Shown in pieces: positions 26,611-34,964 of a stretch of 64,000 bases of DNA. The stretch is from the NCBI RefSeq assembly GCF_001536285.1, contig NZ_FAOZ01000026.1, positions 1 through 64,000 on the forward strand, read 5' to 3'. The notes beneath the pieces are model-generated. The model saw nothing but the letters and a program-made list of their open reading frames with translations. It had not been told where the DNA came from and made no database searches. A program made the translations under genes and the position numbers. The DNA comes from Parafrankia irregularis (GTDB lineage: Bacteria > Actinomycetota > Actinomycetes > Frankiales > Frankiaceae). Each line of letters begins with the position of its first letter. Position 1 is the first letter of the stretch.

Positions 26611-28033
26611 CGATCGGCCTCTCCTCCGGTAGGCGGTACAGCTTGCGCCGTTCGCGCAGCGCCAGGGCGGAGGCCACGGCGATCGGCCCGGTCCGTCCGA
26701 CGAACATCAGCACGATGAGTACACACTGCCCGAACGCGGGGAGCTCACCGGTGATCCCCGTCGACAGGCCGACCGCGCCGAAGGCGGACATGACCTCGAA
26801 CAGGACCATGTCGAGGGTGTGCTCGGTCGCCAGGAGCAGGCACAGCGTGGCGGCGACGACCAGCGCGACGCCGAGCAGTGCGACCGCGAGTGCCTGGCGC
26901 AGCGCGGCCGAGGGGATCTGGCGGCCGAACGCGTCCGCTGTCTCGTCGCCGCGGGCCTCGGCCAGGATCGCGAACAGGAGAATCATGAAGGTTGTGATCT
27001 TGATGCCGCCGGCGGTGCTCGCGCTGCCACCGCCGATGAACATCAGCACGTCGGTGATGAGCAGCGTGGCCGGGTCCGCCTGGGCGTAGTCGATCGAGTT
27101 GAAGCCGGCGGTGCGGGCGGTGACGCTGGCGAAGAACGCCGTGAGCAGTCGGCCGCCGACACCGTGCTCGCCGAGCGTCGCGCTGTTACGCCATTCCACC
27201 GCCGCGATGGCGGCCAGTCCGGCGACGGTCAGCATCGCGTAGCCGAGCAGCGTCACCCGGGTGTGCAGCGACCAGGCCCGCGGCCTGCGCAGCTCGTGCC
27301 GCAGCTCGAACAGCACCGGAAAGCCCAGCCCGCCCAGAATCGCCCCGCCGGCGATCGCCAGGATGATGACGGGGTCGCTCGCGAAGCCCATCAGGTTGTC
27401 GGGGTACAGCGAGAAACCGGCGTTGTTGAAGGCCGTGACCGCATGAAACACGCTCTCGTAGGCGGCCCGGGCCGGGGACCGGTCGTAGCTCAGCCACAGC
27501 CGCGGGAACAGGACCGCGGCGACCACGGCCTCGACCGTGAACGTCACCAGTGCCACCGCGCGCACCAGCCGGCGCACGTCACCGAGACCGAACGACTGGG
27601 TCTCGACCGCCGCCAGCAGCCGGATGCGCACGCCCAGCCGGCGCGACACGAGCAGCCCCAGCAGCGACGCCGAGGTCATGAACCCAAGCCCACCCATCTG
27701 GACGGATCCCATCACCACCAGCTCGCCGAACGTCGACCAGTGGGTGCCGGTGTCGACGACCGAGAGCGCCCCGCTCGCGGCCCCGGTCGCCGTGAACAGC
27801 GCCGTCAGCACGGACGTCGTCCGGCCGGGTTCGGTCGCGGCCGGGACGAGCAGGAGCATCGTGGTCACCGCCACCGTGACGGAGAACCCCAGCACCACGA
27901 GACGGACCGGATGGGCCGCCAGCGCCGCCCAGGGGCCGCGCCTGCTCATCCGCCGGGCAAAGCGACCACTTTCCGGGCGCAGGATGCTCGAGAACCCGTC
28001 GTCACCAGCCGGCACGGCTCGCCGCAGCGCCAC
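26603..28033 (-). CDS. TrkH/KtrB-type potassium transporter
   Basis: A polytopic membrane protein of about 476 residues with four pseudo-repeats of the membrane-pore-membrane type. Selectivity-filter segments seen are TGAASGALS, AFNNAGFSLYPDN, TARTAGFNSID and FGAVGLSTGIT, plus GGGSASTAGGIKITT. GTG 28033 is chosen because AGGGAGG sits just upstream on the minus strand; ATG 27949 is an internal alternative. It is coupled to the RCK regulator downstream. Confidence 0.93.
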   Translation of the reverse strand: MALRRAVPAGDDGFSSILRPESGRFARRMSRRGPWAALAAHPVRLVVLGFSVTVAVTTMLLLVPAATEPGRTTSVLTALFTATGAASGALSVVDTGTHWSTFGELVVMGSVQMGGLGFMTSASLLGLLVSRRLGVRIRLLAAVETQSFGLGDVRRLVRAVALVTFTVEAVVAAVLFPRLWLSYDRSPARAAYESVFHAVTAFNNAGFSLYPDNLMGFASDPVIILAIAGGAILGGLGFPVLFELRHELRRPRAWSLHTRVTLLGYAMLTVAGLAAIAAVEWRNSATLGEHGVGGRLLTAFFASVTARTAGFNSIDYAQADPATLLITDVLMFIGGGSASTAGGIKITTFMILLFAILAEARGDETADAFGRQIPSAALRQALAVALLGVALVVAATLCLLLATEHTLDMVLFEVMSAFGAVGLSTGITGELPAFGQCVLIVLMFVGRTGPIAVASALALRERRKLYRLPEERPIVG

Positions 28034-28044
28034 CACACCTCCCT

Positions 28045-28080
28045 GTGCCCGGATCTCTCGACGTGCCCGGATCTCTCGAC
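28045..28080. repeat. 18-bp perfect tandem repeat upstream of the TrkH gene
   Basis: Two perfect copies of GTGCCCGGATCTCTCGAC (28045-28062 and 28063-28080), just outside the start of the potassium transporter. It could be a regulator-binding array or a slippage product. Confidence 0.85.
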
Positions 28081-28301
28081 GGCCATCATCCCGGCCGGGC
28101 CACCGCGGCCGGAGCTGGGCACGTGCCATGATTCTCGATCGGGCGATTCGACTTCGCCGTGTCAGGGCCGGTGCCTGCATGGTTTGCGTGCGCGGCCGGG
28201 CCGGGCGGGCTTTCCTGGATCGTGCCCCGGCGCCGGCCGGTCGCCGTGGGCGCTGCGGTTCTGCTGTGACGTCTGTGATGTCGTCCGGGAGGAGAAGGTC
28301 T

Positions 28302-29546
28302 GTGACCACGGTGGGCGTCGCGGGGGCATCCGAGGAGGGCACCGCGGCGATCATGGCAGCGGTGACGGCCACGCGGCTTCCCGACCCGTATCCGCGGTAC
28401 CGGGAGATCCGCGAGCGCGGGGCCTTCATCACCGGTGAGATCGGTGGTCGCAGTGCCACGCTGGTGACCCGGCTCGCGGAGGCGTCCGCGGTGCTCGGCC
28501 ATTCCGCCGCCGGCCACGGCTTCAGTGACGGCATCAACTACCGGGCCGGGATGCGCGACGGTCTGGGGTCGCTGCTGCGGGCCGACCCGCCCGACCACAC
28601 CCGGCTGCGCCGGCTGGTGGGCCGGGCGTTCACCCCCGCGGTCATCGAGTCGCTGGCCGCGGAGGTCACCTCGCTGGCGAACGAGCTGCTCGACGAGGCA
28701 CTCGAGCGGGCCGAGATCGACGCGGTCGCGGCGTTCGCCCGTCCGCTGCCGTTGCGGACGATCTGCCGGCTGCTCGGGGTGCCAGCGGCGGACGAGGAGG
28801 AGTTCGGCGGGTGGGCCGACGCGCTGACCCGTGGGCTGGACCCCTACTACCTGCTGACCGAGGAGGAACAGGCCGCCTGCCATCGGGCGGGGAAGGCGTT
28901 CGACGCCTACTTCGTCGATCTGATCGCCCGCCGCCGCGCGGCGCCCCAGGATGATCTGCTCAGCCGTCTCGTCGCCCTGCACGACGACGGCGACGTGCTC
29001 TCCGAGCGGGAGCTGCTGGAGCTGTGCGCCCTGCTGCTGGTGGCGGGCTATGAGACGACCGCGAACCTCATCGCCAGCGGAGTTCTCGCCCTCGTACGCA
29101 ATCCCGACCAGCTCGCGGCTCTGCGTGCCGATCCCGGCCTGGTCGGTTCCGCGGTGGAGGAGATGATCCGGTACGAGGCGCCGGTGCAGTTCGTCGCGCG
29201 GACGTTCCTCACCGACGCCGAGATCGCCGGGCGGTCGTTCGCCCGTGGTGACGGCGCGATTCTGATGCTCGGCGCCGCCAACCGGGACCCGGAGGCCTTC
29301 GAAGATCCCGACCGGTTCCTCGCGGCGCGCTACACGGGTTCGGTCCGGACCCGGCGCCATCTCGGGCTCGGCGTGGGCATCCACTACTGTCTCGGCGCGC
29401 CGCTCGCCCGGATGGAGGCGGAGATCGCCTTCCGGGTGCTGCTGAGCCGCACCCGGTCGTTCGCGCTGGCCGCGGAGACTCTCGCCTACCGGCCCCAGAT
29501 CGTCGTCCGCGGGCTGAGCGAGCTTCCGCTGCGCCTTTCGGCCTGA
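28302..29546 (+). CDS. Cytochrome P450
   Basis: A soluble bacterial P450 of 414 residues. It has the I-helix LLLVAGYETTANLI, the EMIR (ExxR) motif, and the heme loop LGVGIHYCLGAPLAR with heme-ligand Cys363. The conserved Phe seven residues before the Cys (FGxGxHxC) is Leu356 here. GTG 28302 is chosen for GGGAGGAGAAGG upstream. No ferredoxin gene is adjacent, so redox partners must come from elsewhere. It is divergent from the potassium transporter and convergent with a binding-protein gene. The substrate is unknown. Confidence 0.94.
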   Translation: MTTVGVAGASEEGTAAIMAAVTATRLPDPYPRYREIRERGAFITGEIGGRSATLVTRLAEASAVLGHSAAGHGFSDGINYRAGMRDGLGSLLRADPPDHTRLRRLVGRAFTPAVIESLAAEVTSLANELLDEALERAEIDAVAAFARPLPLRTICRLLGVPAADEEEFGGWADALTRGLDPYYLLTEEEQAACHRAGKAFDAYFVDLIARRRAAPQDDLLSRLVALHDDGDVLSERELLELCALLLVAGYETTANLIASGVLALVRNPDQLAALRADPGLVGSAVEEMIRYEAPVQFVARTFLTDAEIAGRSFARGDGAILMLGAANRDPEAFEDPDRFLAARYTGSVRTRRHLGLGVGIHYCLGAPLARMEAEIAFRVLLSRTRSFALAAETLAYRPQIVVRGLSELPLRLSA

Positions 29547-29575
29547 GCCGGCCACGGCCACCGGACCGGCTCAGG
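29542..29575. terminator. Bidirectional hairpin between convergent genes
   Basis: Perfect 10-bp inverted repeat CCTGAGCCGG (29542-29551) and CCGGCTCAGG (29566-29575), loop 14 nt. Both convergent stop codons are inside the arms. The right arm plus the next six bases are identical to those at 10302-10317. Confidence 0.65.
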
Positions 29576-30794
29576 TGCCGGAGCCGTCCGCGCAGAGGCT
29601 TTCCCGGACCACCTCGAACGCGGTGCCGGCCGGGTTGATCTGGACGAAGGCATTGCAGGTGGTGGGTTTTCCGATGTTGTCGCGGAAACTGACAGGAGCG
29701 ATGAGCCCACCCGCGTCGTAGCGGGTGACGGCACGTAGTGCGTCGATGAAGCCTTCGCGGGTGGGGCAGGGACCGGCGAGTTCCAGGCCGCGCAGGAACA
29801 TGTCCGTGTAGAGGTAGGCGAACATCGCGAACTGCTGTTCCGGTTGACCCGCCGCGGGAGCGAAGGTGTTCATGGCCCGGCGATAGCGGTCCATGGCCGG
29901 GCCGCCGGCTTCGAAGGGGCGGAAGTACACGGGGAACGACACCCCGGCGAGGCGCGGTCCCATGGCGGTCAGCAGACGCTGGTCGTATCCGCTCAACGCG
30001 ACGCTCGCGGTGATGTTCAGGTGGGCGGCCTGCACGGCCTGCATGATGGCGGCGAGGTCGTCCGGCGTCGAAAGCGCGAGAATCGCGTCGGCGTCCATGC
30101 CCGCGATCTGCTGCGCCGCCCAGGCAGCGCTCTCGGTGGCCGCGTTGAAGGGAATGGACCCGGCGACTGTGAGCCCGATCGATCGCATGGCGTTCACGTA
30201 CTGGTCGGCGTTGTCCAGGGTGGCCTGTCCCGTGCCCGTAGTGAAGATCGCGACTCTGGTGCCGCCCGTGGCCTGGATGTAACGGCTGACGGTCTGGGGG
30301 GAGGCTCCGTAGCTGTCGGAGAACATGTTCGGGTGTTCGGCCCAACCGGACTCGACTGCCAGCCCGATCACGGGTACCTGTTGCTCGTCCAGCTGGTCCA
30401 TCGCGTCGTTGAGGGCGACCGTGACCGTGATGAGACCGAAGACGGACTTACTCTGAACGAGAGCCTGGGTGACACTGACGCCCTGCGAGAGGGAGCCCCC
30501 GTCGTCGGCTAACTCGTAGGTGACCCGCCGGCCGTGGACGCCGCCCTCGTCGTTGGCCAGGCCGATCCGCGCGTCCACACCGAAGCGGGCGGAGGCCAGC
30601 GCGTCGGCGCCGATACCCGAGTCGGACACGACGAAGCCGAGATTCACCTGGTTCGCGGTGACCCCGGGGCTGTGACAGTCGACCGACGCCTCGGACCTGG
30701 AATCCGCTGCCGAGCAGCCAGCCACACCAGCCACACCGGCCACCGCAACCGCGGTGATGGCGGCCAACCGCCTCACCGAAACACCTGCACGCAT
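29571..30794 (-). CDS. Periplasmic-binding-protein-like lipoprotein
   Basis: A 407-residue type I periplasmic binding protein of the branched-chain amino acid/amide kind. The N-terminus has arginines, a hydrophobic stretch and a lipobox (VAGVAGCSAAD), so it is lipid-anchored outside the membrane. Fold motifs include VNLGFVVSDSGIG, GRRVTYELADDGGS and VIGLAVESGW. No permease or ATPase gene is adjacent, so it is either an orphan receptor or serves a distant transporter. ATG 30794 starts the signal peptide. Confidence 0.88.
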   Translation of the reverse strand: MRAGVSVRRLAAITAVAVAGVAGVAGCSAADSRSEASVDCHSPGVTANQVNLGFVVSDSGIGADALASARFGVDARIGLANDEGGVHGRRVTYELADDGGSLSQGVSVTQALVQSKSVFGLITVTVALNDAMDQLDEQQVPVIGLAVESGWAEHPNMFSDSYGASPQTVSRYIQATGGTRVAIFTTGTGQATLDNADQYVNAMRSIGLTVAGSIPFNAATESAAWAAQQIAGMDADAILALSTPDDLAAIMQAVQAAHLNITASVALSGYDQRLLTAMGPRLAGVSFPVYFRPFEAGGPAMDRYRRAMNTFAPAAGQPEQQFAMFAYLYTDMFLRGLELAGPCPTREGFIDALRAVTRYDAGGLIAPVSFRDNIGKPTTCNAFVQINPAGTAFEVVRESLCADGSGT

Positions 30795-31008
30795 GGCGCC
30801 CCCACGAACCGGCAGGCTGAGCGAACGGCCACCAGCGGGCAAAGCAGGCCGCTTCAACTCCCAGCAAAATGGATAAAATATCTCACTTGGACCCGATGGG
30901 GAATATAACGTGCTCGGCGGTGGCACGGATAGCCCTTCCGACCATCGGTCGGCACGGTCGGCGGCTCTCGCGGGTCGTCAGGTCGACCAGTCGGAACAGT
31001 CGCGGCGT

Positions 31009-31578
31009 TTACCGGGGCCAGACCCGGGCGAAGGTGAGGAGCTGGTCGACCATCAGGTCCAGCCGCTCCCCCAGCGACGGCTCGCCGGGCGGGCCTGGGG
31101 CATCGAGCTCCACCGGCACGGCCGAGTTGACCGTGAGTCCCAGCGGGGTCGGCCAGCCCCGCAGCGCGTGGACGATCGAGCGCAGCGAGGTCAGGGTCGT
31201 CCCGCCGGCCTGTGCGCCGTGGGCGCACACGATGAGGCCGACGGCCCGGCCGTCCAGGTAGGAGCGGGTGTCGCCGCGCAGGTCCTCCAGGTAGTCCAGG
31301 GCGTTCTTGACCAGGCCGGACACCCCGCCGTGGTAGCCGGGCGAGGCCACCACGACGGCGTCGCACGCGGCGACCGCGGCGATCAGCCGCTGGGCCGCGG
31401 GTGCCCGCTCCGGCCGCTCCGGCGCGTAGATCGGCAGGTCGAGGTCGGCGGAGGCGAAAAGGGTCGTCTCCGCCCCGGCCGCGGCAGCCCGGTCGAGCGC
31501 GGCGGCGACCAGGCGTTCGGTCGTGGAGCCCGCCCGGCCGGTGCCACCGATGCCGACCACGCGCAACGGCCGGCTCAC
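31009..31578 (-). CDS. NAD(P)H-dependent FMN reductase
   Basis: A 189-residue flavodoxin-fold reductase. It opens RVVGIGGTGRAGSTTERL (FMN phosphate site) and has VVASPGYHGGVSGLVKNALD, characteristic of the NADPH-dependent FMN reductase family. Its start overlaps the stop of the LLM monooxygenase upstream (ATGA), so it probably supplies reduced FMN to that enzyme as a two-component monooxygenase. Confidence 0.92.
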   Translation of the reverse strand: MSRPLRVVGIGGTGRAGSTTERLVAAALDRAAAAGAETTLFASADLDLPIYAPERPERAPAAQRLIAAVAACDAVVVASPGYHGGVSGLVKNALDYLEDLRGDTRSYLDGRAVGLIVCAHGAQAGGTTLTSLRSIVHALRGWPTPLGLTVNSAVPVELDAPGPPGEPSLGERLDLMVDQLLTFARVWPR

Positions 31579-32798
31579 GGGCGCGGTTCCTGGGAGGTCT
31601 GGGAGATCTGGGAGGCGGCGTGGTCCTCGATGGCCTTGCCGATCGCGGTCGCGGTCTGGTCCTTCCAGGTCTGGGAGAGGCTGACCTGCCAGTCCTGGGA
31701 GCCGAGCGGCCCGGCGGACGCACCGGTGAAGTGCGGGACGACCTCACGGGCGAACAGCTCGTAGCTGCGCCTGGTCGCCTCCTGGTCGGCGAGGTCGGCG
31801 GCCAGGATCAGGTAGGTGCCGAACCCGCCGGACTGCTGCCACAGCCGCTCGATCTGTTCGATCGCCATCTCCGGGGTGCCGCAGATGAACGAGCCGGTCT
31901 CGTTGCCCCGCCTGATCCGGTCGGCCAGCGGGGTGCTCGGGTCACCGGGGATCGGCAGCACCTTCGACTGGTAGGTTTGTACGTCGACGAGGCCGTACTC
32001 GACGTCCTTCGCGGCCTGTTCCACGGTCTCGGCGAGGTGCATCTGGCCCATCAGCCGCCAGGATCGCCGGTCGACGGTCTGCCCGTGCTTCTCGGCGACC
32101 TCGTTCGCCACCGACCAGTGCGAGCCGAGCACGTCGAAGCCGCCGGCCTGGCTGGCGGCGATCGACAGCATGCCGGCGCCGAACCGCCCGGCGGTGCGCG
32201 GGCCGGCCGGGGAGAAGGTGGCCGCCACGGCGATCTCGGGCCGGGGCCGGGTGTAGGGCGCGAGCTGCAGCACCGCGTCCTGCAGGGTGAACCAGTCCGT
32301 CTTGCGGGTGACCGGTTCCCGGCCGTCGAACAGCGCGGTGATCGCCTCGAGCGACTCCTCCATCATGGCCCGCTGGCGGTTGGTGTCGATACCGAGCATG
32401 TGCGCGTCGGAGGCGAGCTGCCCGGGGCCGACGCCGAACATGATCCGCCCGCGGGTCAGGTGGTCGAGCAGCACGATCCGGTCGGCCACGTTCAGCGGGT
32501 GGTGGTACGGAAGCGAGACCACGCCGGTGCCGAGCCGCAGGTGGCGGGTGCGTGCGGCGGCGTGGGCGATGAACACCTCCGGCGAGGCGATGATCTCCCA
32601 GCCGCCGGAGTGGTGCTCGCCGATCCAGGCCTCGTCGAAGCCCAGCCGGTCCAGGTGCTCGAGCAGGGAGACGTCCTGCTCGAGCAGGAGGGTGGGGTTG
32701 CGGCCGGCGCGGTGGAACGGCGCCATGAAGACACCGAACTTCAGCGGCCACCGCTCGCCCGCGGCCACCTTGGAGGAGATCTCCCGGGCTAACGACAT
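31575..32798 (-). CDS. LLM-class flavin-dependent monooxygenase
   Basis: A 407-residue luciferase-like monooxygenase, similar in style to limonene 1,2-monooxygenases. It shows FGVFMAPFHRAGRNP, WIGEHHSGGWEI, RLGTGVVSLPYHHPLNVAD and RGRIMFGVGPGQLASDAHML. AGGAGG precedes ATG 32798. The C-terminus has a short Gln/Ser repeat. The FMN reductase is coupled downstream. An inverted-repeat operator sits 56-83 bp upstream, shared with the divergent iclR/SDR side, so expression is probably set by the IclR protein. Confidence 0.92.
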   Translation of the reverse strand: MSLAREISSKVAAGERWPLKFGVFMAPFHRAGRNPTLLLEQDVSLLEHLDRLGFDEAWIGEHHSGGWEIIASPEVFIAHAAARTRHLRLGTGVVSLPYHHPLNVADRIVLLDHLTRGRIMFGVGPGQLASDAHMLGIDTNRQRAMMEESLEAITALFDGREPVTRKTDWFTLQDAVLQLAPYTRPRPEIAVAATFSPAGPRTAGRFGAGMLSIAASQAGGFDVLGSHWSVANEVAEKHGQTVDRRSWRLMGQMHLAETVEQAAKDVEYGLVDVQTYQSKVLPIPGDPSTPLADRIRRGNETGSFICGTPEMAIEQIERLWQQSGGFGTYLILAADLADQEATRRSYELFAREVVPHFTGASAGPLGSQDWQVSLSQTWKDQTATAIGKAIEDHAASQISQTSQEPRP

Positions 32799-32853
32799 GT
32801 GGTCCTCCTGTGCTCGCTTCGACTGGCCGGCAGACTCTCAGTTCGCAGGAAGT

Positions 32854-32881
32854 GAATCAAGAGTCGCATTATGCGAACGCT
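32854..32881. promoter_or_regulatory. IclR-type operator, copy 1
   Basis: A 28-bp sequence containing the palindrome TCGCATTATGCGA (32864-32876). The identical 28 bp recur in inverted orientation at 34044-34071. Relative to the gene each copy faces (LLM monooxygenase here, SDR there), they read in the same direction, so both probably lie over the same kind of promoter. Confidence 0.75.
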
Positions 32882-32905
32882 GGGCGGAGGTGTCGCCGGG
32901 ACGCC

Positions 32906-34000
32906 TCACCCGTCCCGGCGGCGGCCGTGCGTGGCAGCGGTGACGGCGTCCGCCGCGGCTCTTACCTGTTCACCGAGCTCGATGACCCTGGCGCCGGACA
33001 GACGTCCGGTCGTCCCGTTCCCCCGCCCATCCCTGCCGTCCCGACCTTCCCGGCCGGACCGCCCGATGATCAGGCACAGCACGACGGCGACCGACCCGCC
33101 CGCGTCGAAGACCGGGGCGTTGATGGACGTCGGCCGGTACTGCGCGTCCGGGTCGACGGTCGCGGGCAGCGTGTCGGCCAGGTTGAAGGCGCGCCCGACA
33201 TCCGCCATCAGCCGCCGCAGCGCGGCGGTATGGCTGGGCGTGTGCGTGGTAGCCGGCGCGGTCGCAGTCGCCGACGTGGTCGCAGCCGGCGATGCCGCGG
33301 CCGCCCCGGTGCGCGCGGCGGCACCCGCCCGCTCCTCCCCGTCCAGGTCGGCGACCAGGGAACTGAGCCGTTCGTAGAGGTGGTCCTCGATCTCGACCGC
33401 CCAGCCGCGGGAGCGGATGCCGGCGAGCCCCGGTGCCAGCCGGGCCAGCGCGTCGGCGGGCCGGTCGGGCCCCAACCGGGCGAGCCACGCCTCGGCGGCC
33501 GCGTCGTCCGCCCATGCCACGCACACCGCGCCGAGCGGTGGACGCGGCTGGATCCGGTCACCGAGACGCAGCCAGTAGGCGCCGTGCCGGACTCCGCCGG
33601 GCGCGGTGTCACCGGCGGGGGCATAGGGCAGGCCGATCTCGCCGACGAGCAGGTCGTCGTCCTCGCCGGGGATGCCGCCGGCCACCAGGGCGACGCAGGG
33701 TATGCCGGTCGCGGCGGCGAGGTCGCGGGCGAAGGGGCGGGCGGCGTCGATCGCGGTGCCGCCCTGCGCGGCGGCCCGCCCGGCGGCGATCAGCGCCGGG
33801 CCGAGGCGGTAGGTGCGCAGCTCCGGGTGCCGCAACAGCCAGCCGCGCCGAGCCAAAGCGACGATCATGGGGTGGACGGTGGCCTTGCTGACGCCGGCCG
33901 CCCTGGCGATCTCGGCGAGGGTGAAACCGTCGGTGGGCCGGCTGGCCAGCAGGTCGAACAGGTCGAGAAGCCGCTCGGTCTGCGGCGATGGTCGGCTCAT
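32906..34000 (-). CDS. IclR-family transcriptional regulator
   Basis: A 364-residue regulator. The N-terminal winged HTH (about 5-60) has DGFTLAEIARAAGVSKATVH. The IclR effector domain follows (DLAAATGIPCVALVAGG). It is longer than the usual ~260 residues because of an Ala/Thr-rich insertion (around AAAASPAATTSATATAPA) and a Gly/Arg-rich stretch near the C-terminus. ATG 34000 is preceded on the minus strand by a TAGATT box about 9 nt upstream. It sits between two identical inverted operators and probably controls the oxidation modules on both sides. Confidence 0.9.
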   Translation of the reverse strand: MSRPSPQTERLLDLFDLLASRPTDGFTLAEIARAAGVSKATVHPMIVALARRGWLLRHPELRTYRLGPALIAAGRAAAQGGTAIDAARPFARDLAAATGIPCVALVAGGIPGEDDDLLVGEIGLPYAPAGDTAPGGVRHGAYWLRLGDRIQPRPPLGAVCVAWADDAAAEAWLARLGPDRPADALARLAPGLAGIRSRGWAVEIEDHLYERLSSLVADLDGEERAGAAARTGAAAASPAATTSATATAPATTHTPSHTAALRRLMADVGRAFNLADTLPATVDPDAQYRPTSINAPVFDAGGSVAVVLCLIIGRSGREGRDGRDGRGNGTTGRLSGARVIELGEQVRAAADAVTAATHGRRRDG

Positions 34001-34043
34001 GGTGCCGCGAATCTAACTCGTCCGGCGTCCGGGGCCGACCGGA

Positions 34044-34071
34044 AGCGTTCGCATAATGCGACTCTTGATTC
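34044..34071. promoter_or_regulatory. IclR-type operator, copy 2
   Basis: Inverted identical copy of the 28-bp element at 32854-32881, with the palindrome TCGCATAATGCGA at 34049-34061. It lies in the iclR/SDR divergent promoter region, 44 bp from the iclR start and about 30 bp before the SDR start. Confidence 0.75.
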
Positions 34072-34100
34072 GGCGTCTGCGTACCGTCAGGCTGTCCGAC

Positions 34101-34928
34101 GTGGTGAACCGGATTGCGGGAAAAGTTGCCATCGTCACAGGAGCGGCGAGCGGGATCGGGCGCGCGGTGACCCGGCGGTTCGTCGCCGAGGGTGCCCGGG
34201 TGGTCGGCGGAGATGTCAACGAGGAAGGGCTGGCGGCGCTGGCCGCCGAGCTGGGCGACTCCTTCGCCGGCGCCCGCTGCGACGTCACCGTCGAGGCCGA
34301 CGTCGCGGCGCTGGTGGAGCTGGCCACCAGCCGCTTCGGCGGGCTGGACATCGCCGTCGCCAACGCCGGCGGCGGAACCAACGCGGAGATCGTCGACCAC
34401 GACTTCGCGGAATGGCGCCGGGTCGTCGACCTGTGCCTGCACGGGGTCTTCCTCACCGTGAAGCACGCGGGGGCGGCGATGCGCGCGGCCGGAGCCGGCG
34501 GCAGCGGCGACAGCGGCCCCGGCGGCGGCTCGATCGTGACGATCGCCAGCCTCAACGCCGTGCAGCCCGGCCGCGGCATGGGGGCGTACTGCGCGGCCAA
34601 GGCCGGAGTCGTGGCGCTGACCGAGGTGGCGGCGATGGAGCTCGGCCCGGCCGGGATACGCGTCAACTCCGTCGCACCGGGCCTGGTGCGTACCTCGGCA
34701 ACCGGCCCGATGTGGAGCCTGCCCGGGCTCGTCGACGAGTACATCGACAACACCCCGCTCGGCCGGTTCGCCGAACCCGACGAGGTGGCGAGCGTCGTGC
34801 TGTTCCTCGCCTCCGACGAGGCGGGCTTCGTCTCCGCGAGCCTCTACGGCGTGGACGGCGGCGCCCGGACCAGGCGCTACCCGGACGTGATCGGCACCGC
34901 CACCCGCCTGCTCGGCTCGGGGGCCTGA
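34101..34928 (+). CDS. SDR-family oxidoreductase
   Basis: A classical short-chain dehydrogenase of 275 residues. It has VTGAASGIGRAV (NAD site), VANAGGG, the catalytic Ser-Tyr-Lys context IASLNA / GAYCAAKAGVV and the C-terminal VDGGA. The frame extends upstream to ATG 34056, but that codon is inside the operator palindrome, so GTG 34101 (or 34104) is preferred. It is followed by a zinc alcohol dehydrogenase in the same direction. The pair probably oxidises an alcohol or ketone produced by the divergent monooxygenase. Confidence 0.9.
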   Translation: MVNRIAGKVAIVTGAASGIGRAVTRRFVAEGARVVGGDVNEEGLAALAAELGDSFAGARCDVTVEADVAALVELATSRFGGLDIAVANAGGGTNAEIVDHDFAEWRRVVDLCLHGVFLTVKHAGAAMRAAGAGGSGDSGPGGGSIVTIASLNAVQPGRGMGAYCAAKAGVVALTEVAAMELGPAGIRVNSVAPGLVRTSATGPMWSLPGLVDEYIDNTPLGRFAEPDEVASVVLFLASDEAGFVSASLYGVDGGARTRRYPDVIGTATRLLGSGA

Positions 34929-34964
34929 CCAACACCGAAAAGCCGGACCAACCCCTGGAAGGAC

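Noticed and set aside
28081-28301. Extension of the P450 frame upstream of 28302
   Set aside because: No family similarity before residue 1, and a good GGGAGGAGAAGG Shine-Dalgarno supports GTG 28302.
34056-34100. ATG 34056 as the SDR start
   Set aside because: This codon lies inside the operator palindrome and would extend the protein with residues unlike SDR N-termini; GTG 34101 or 34104 fits better.
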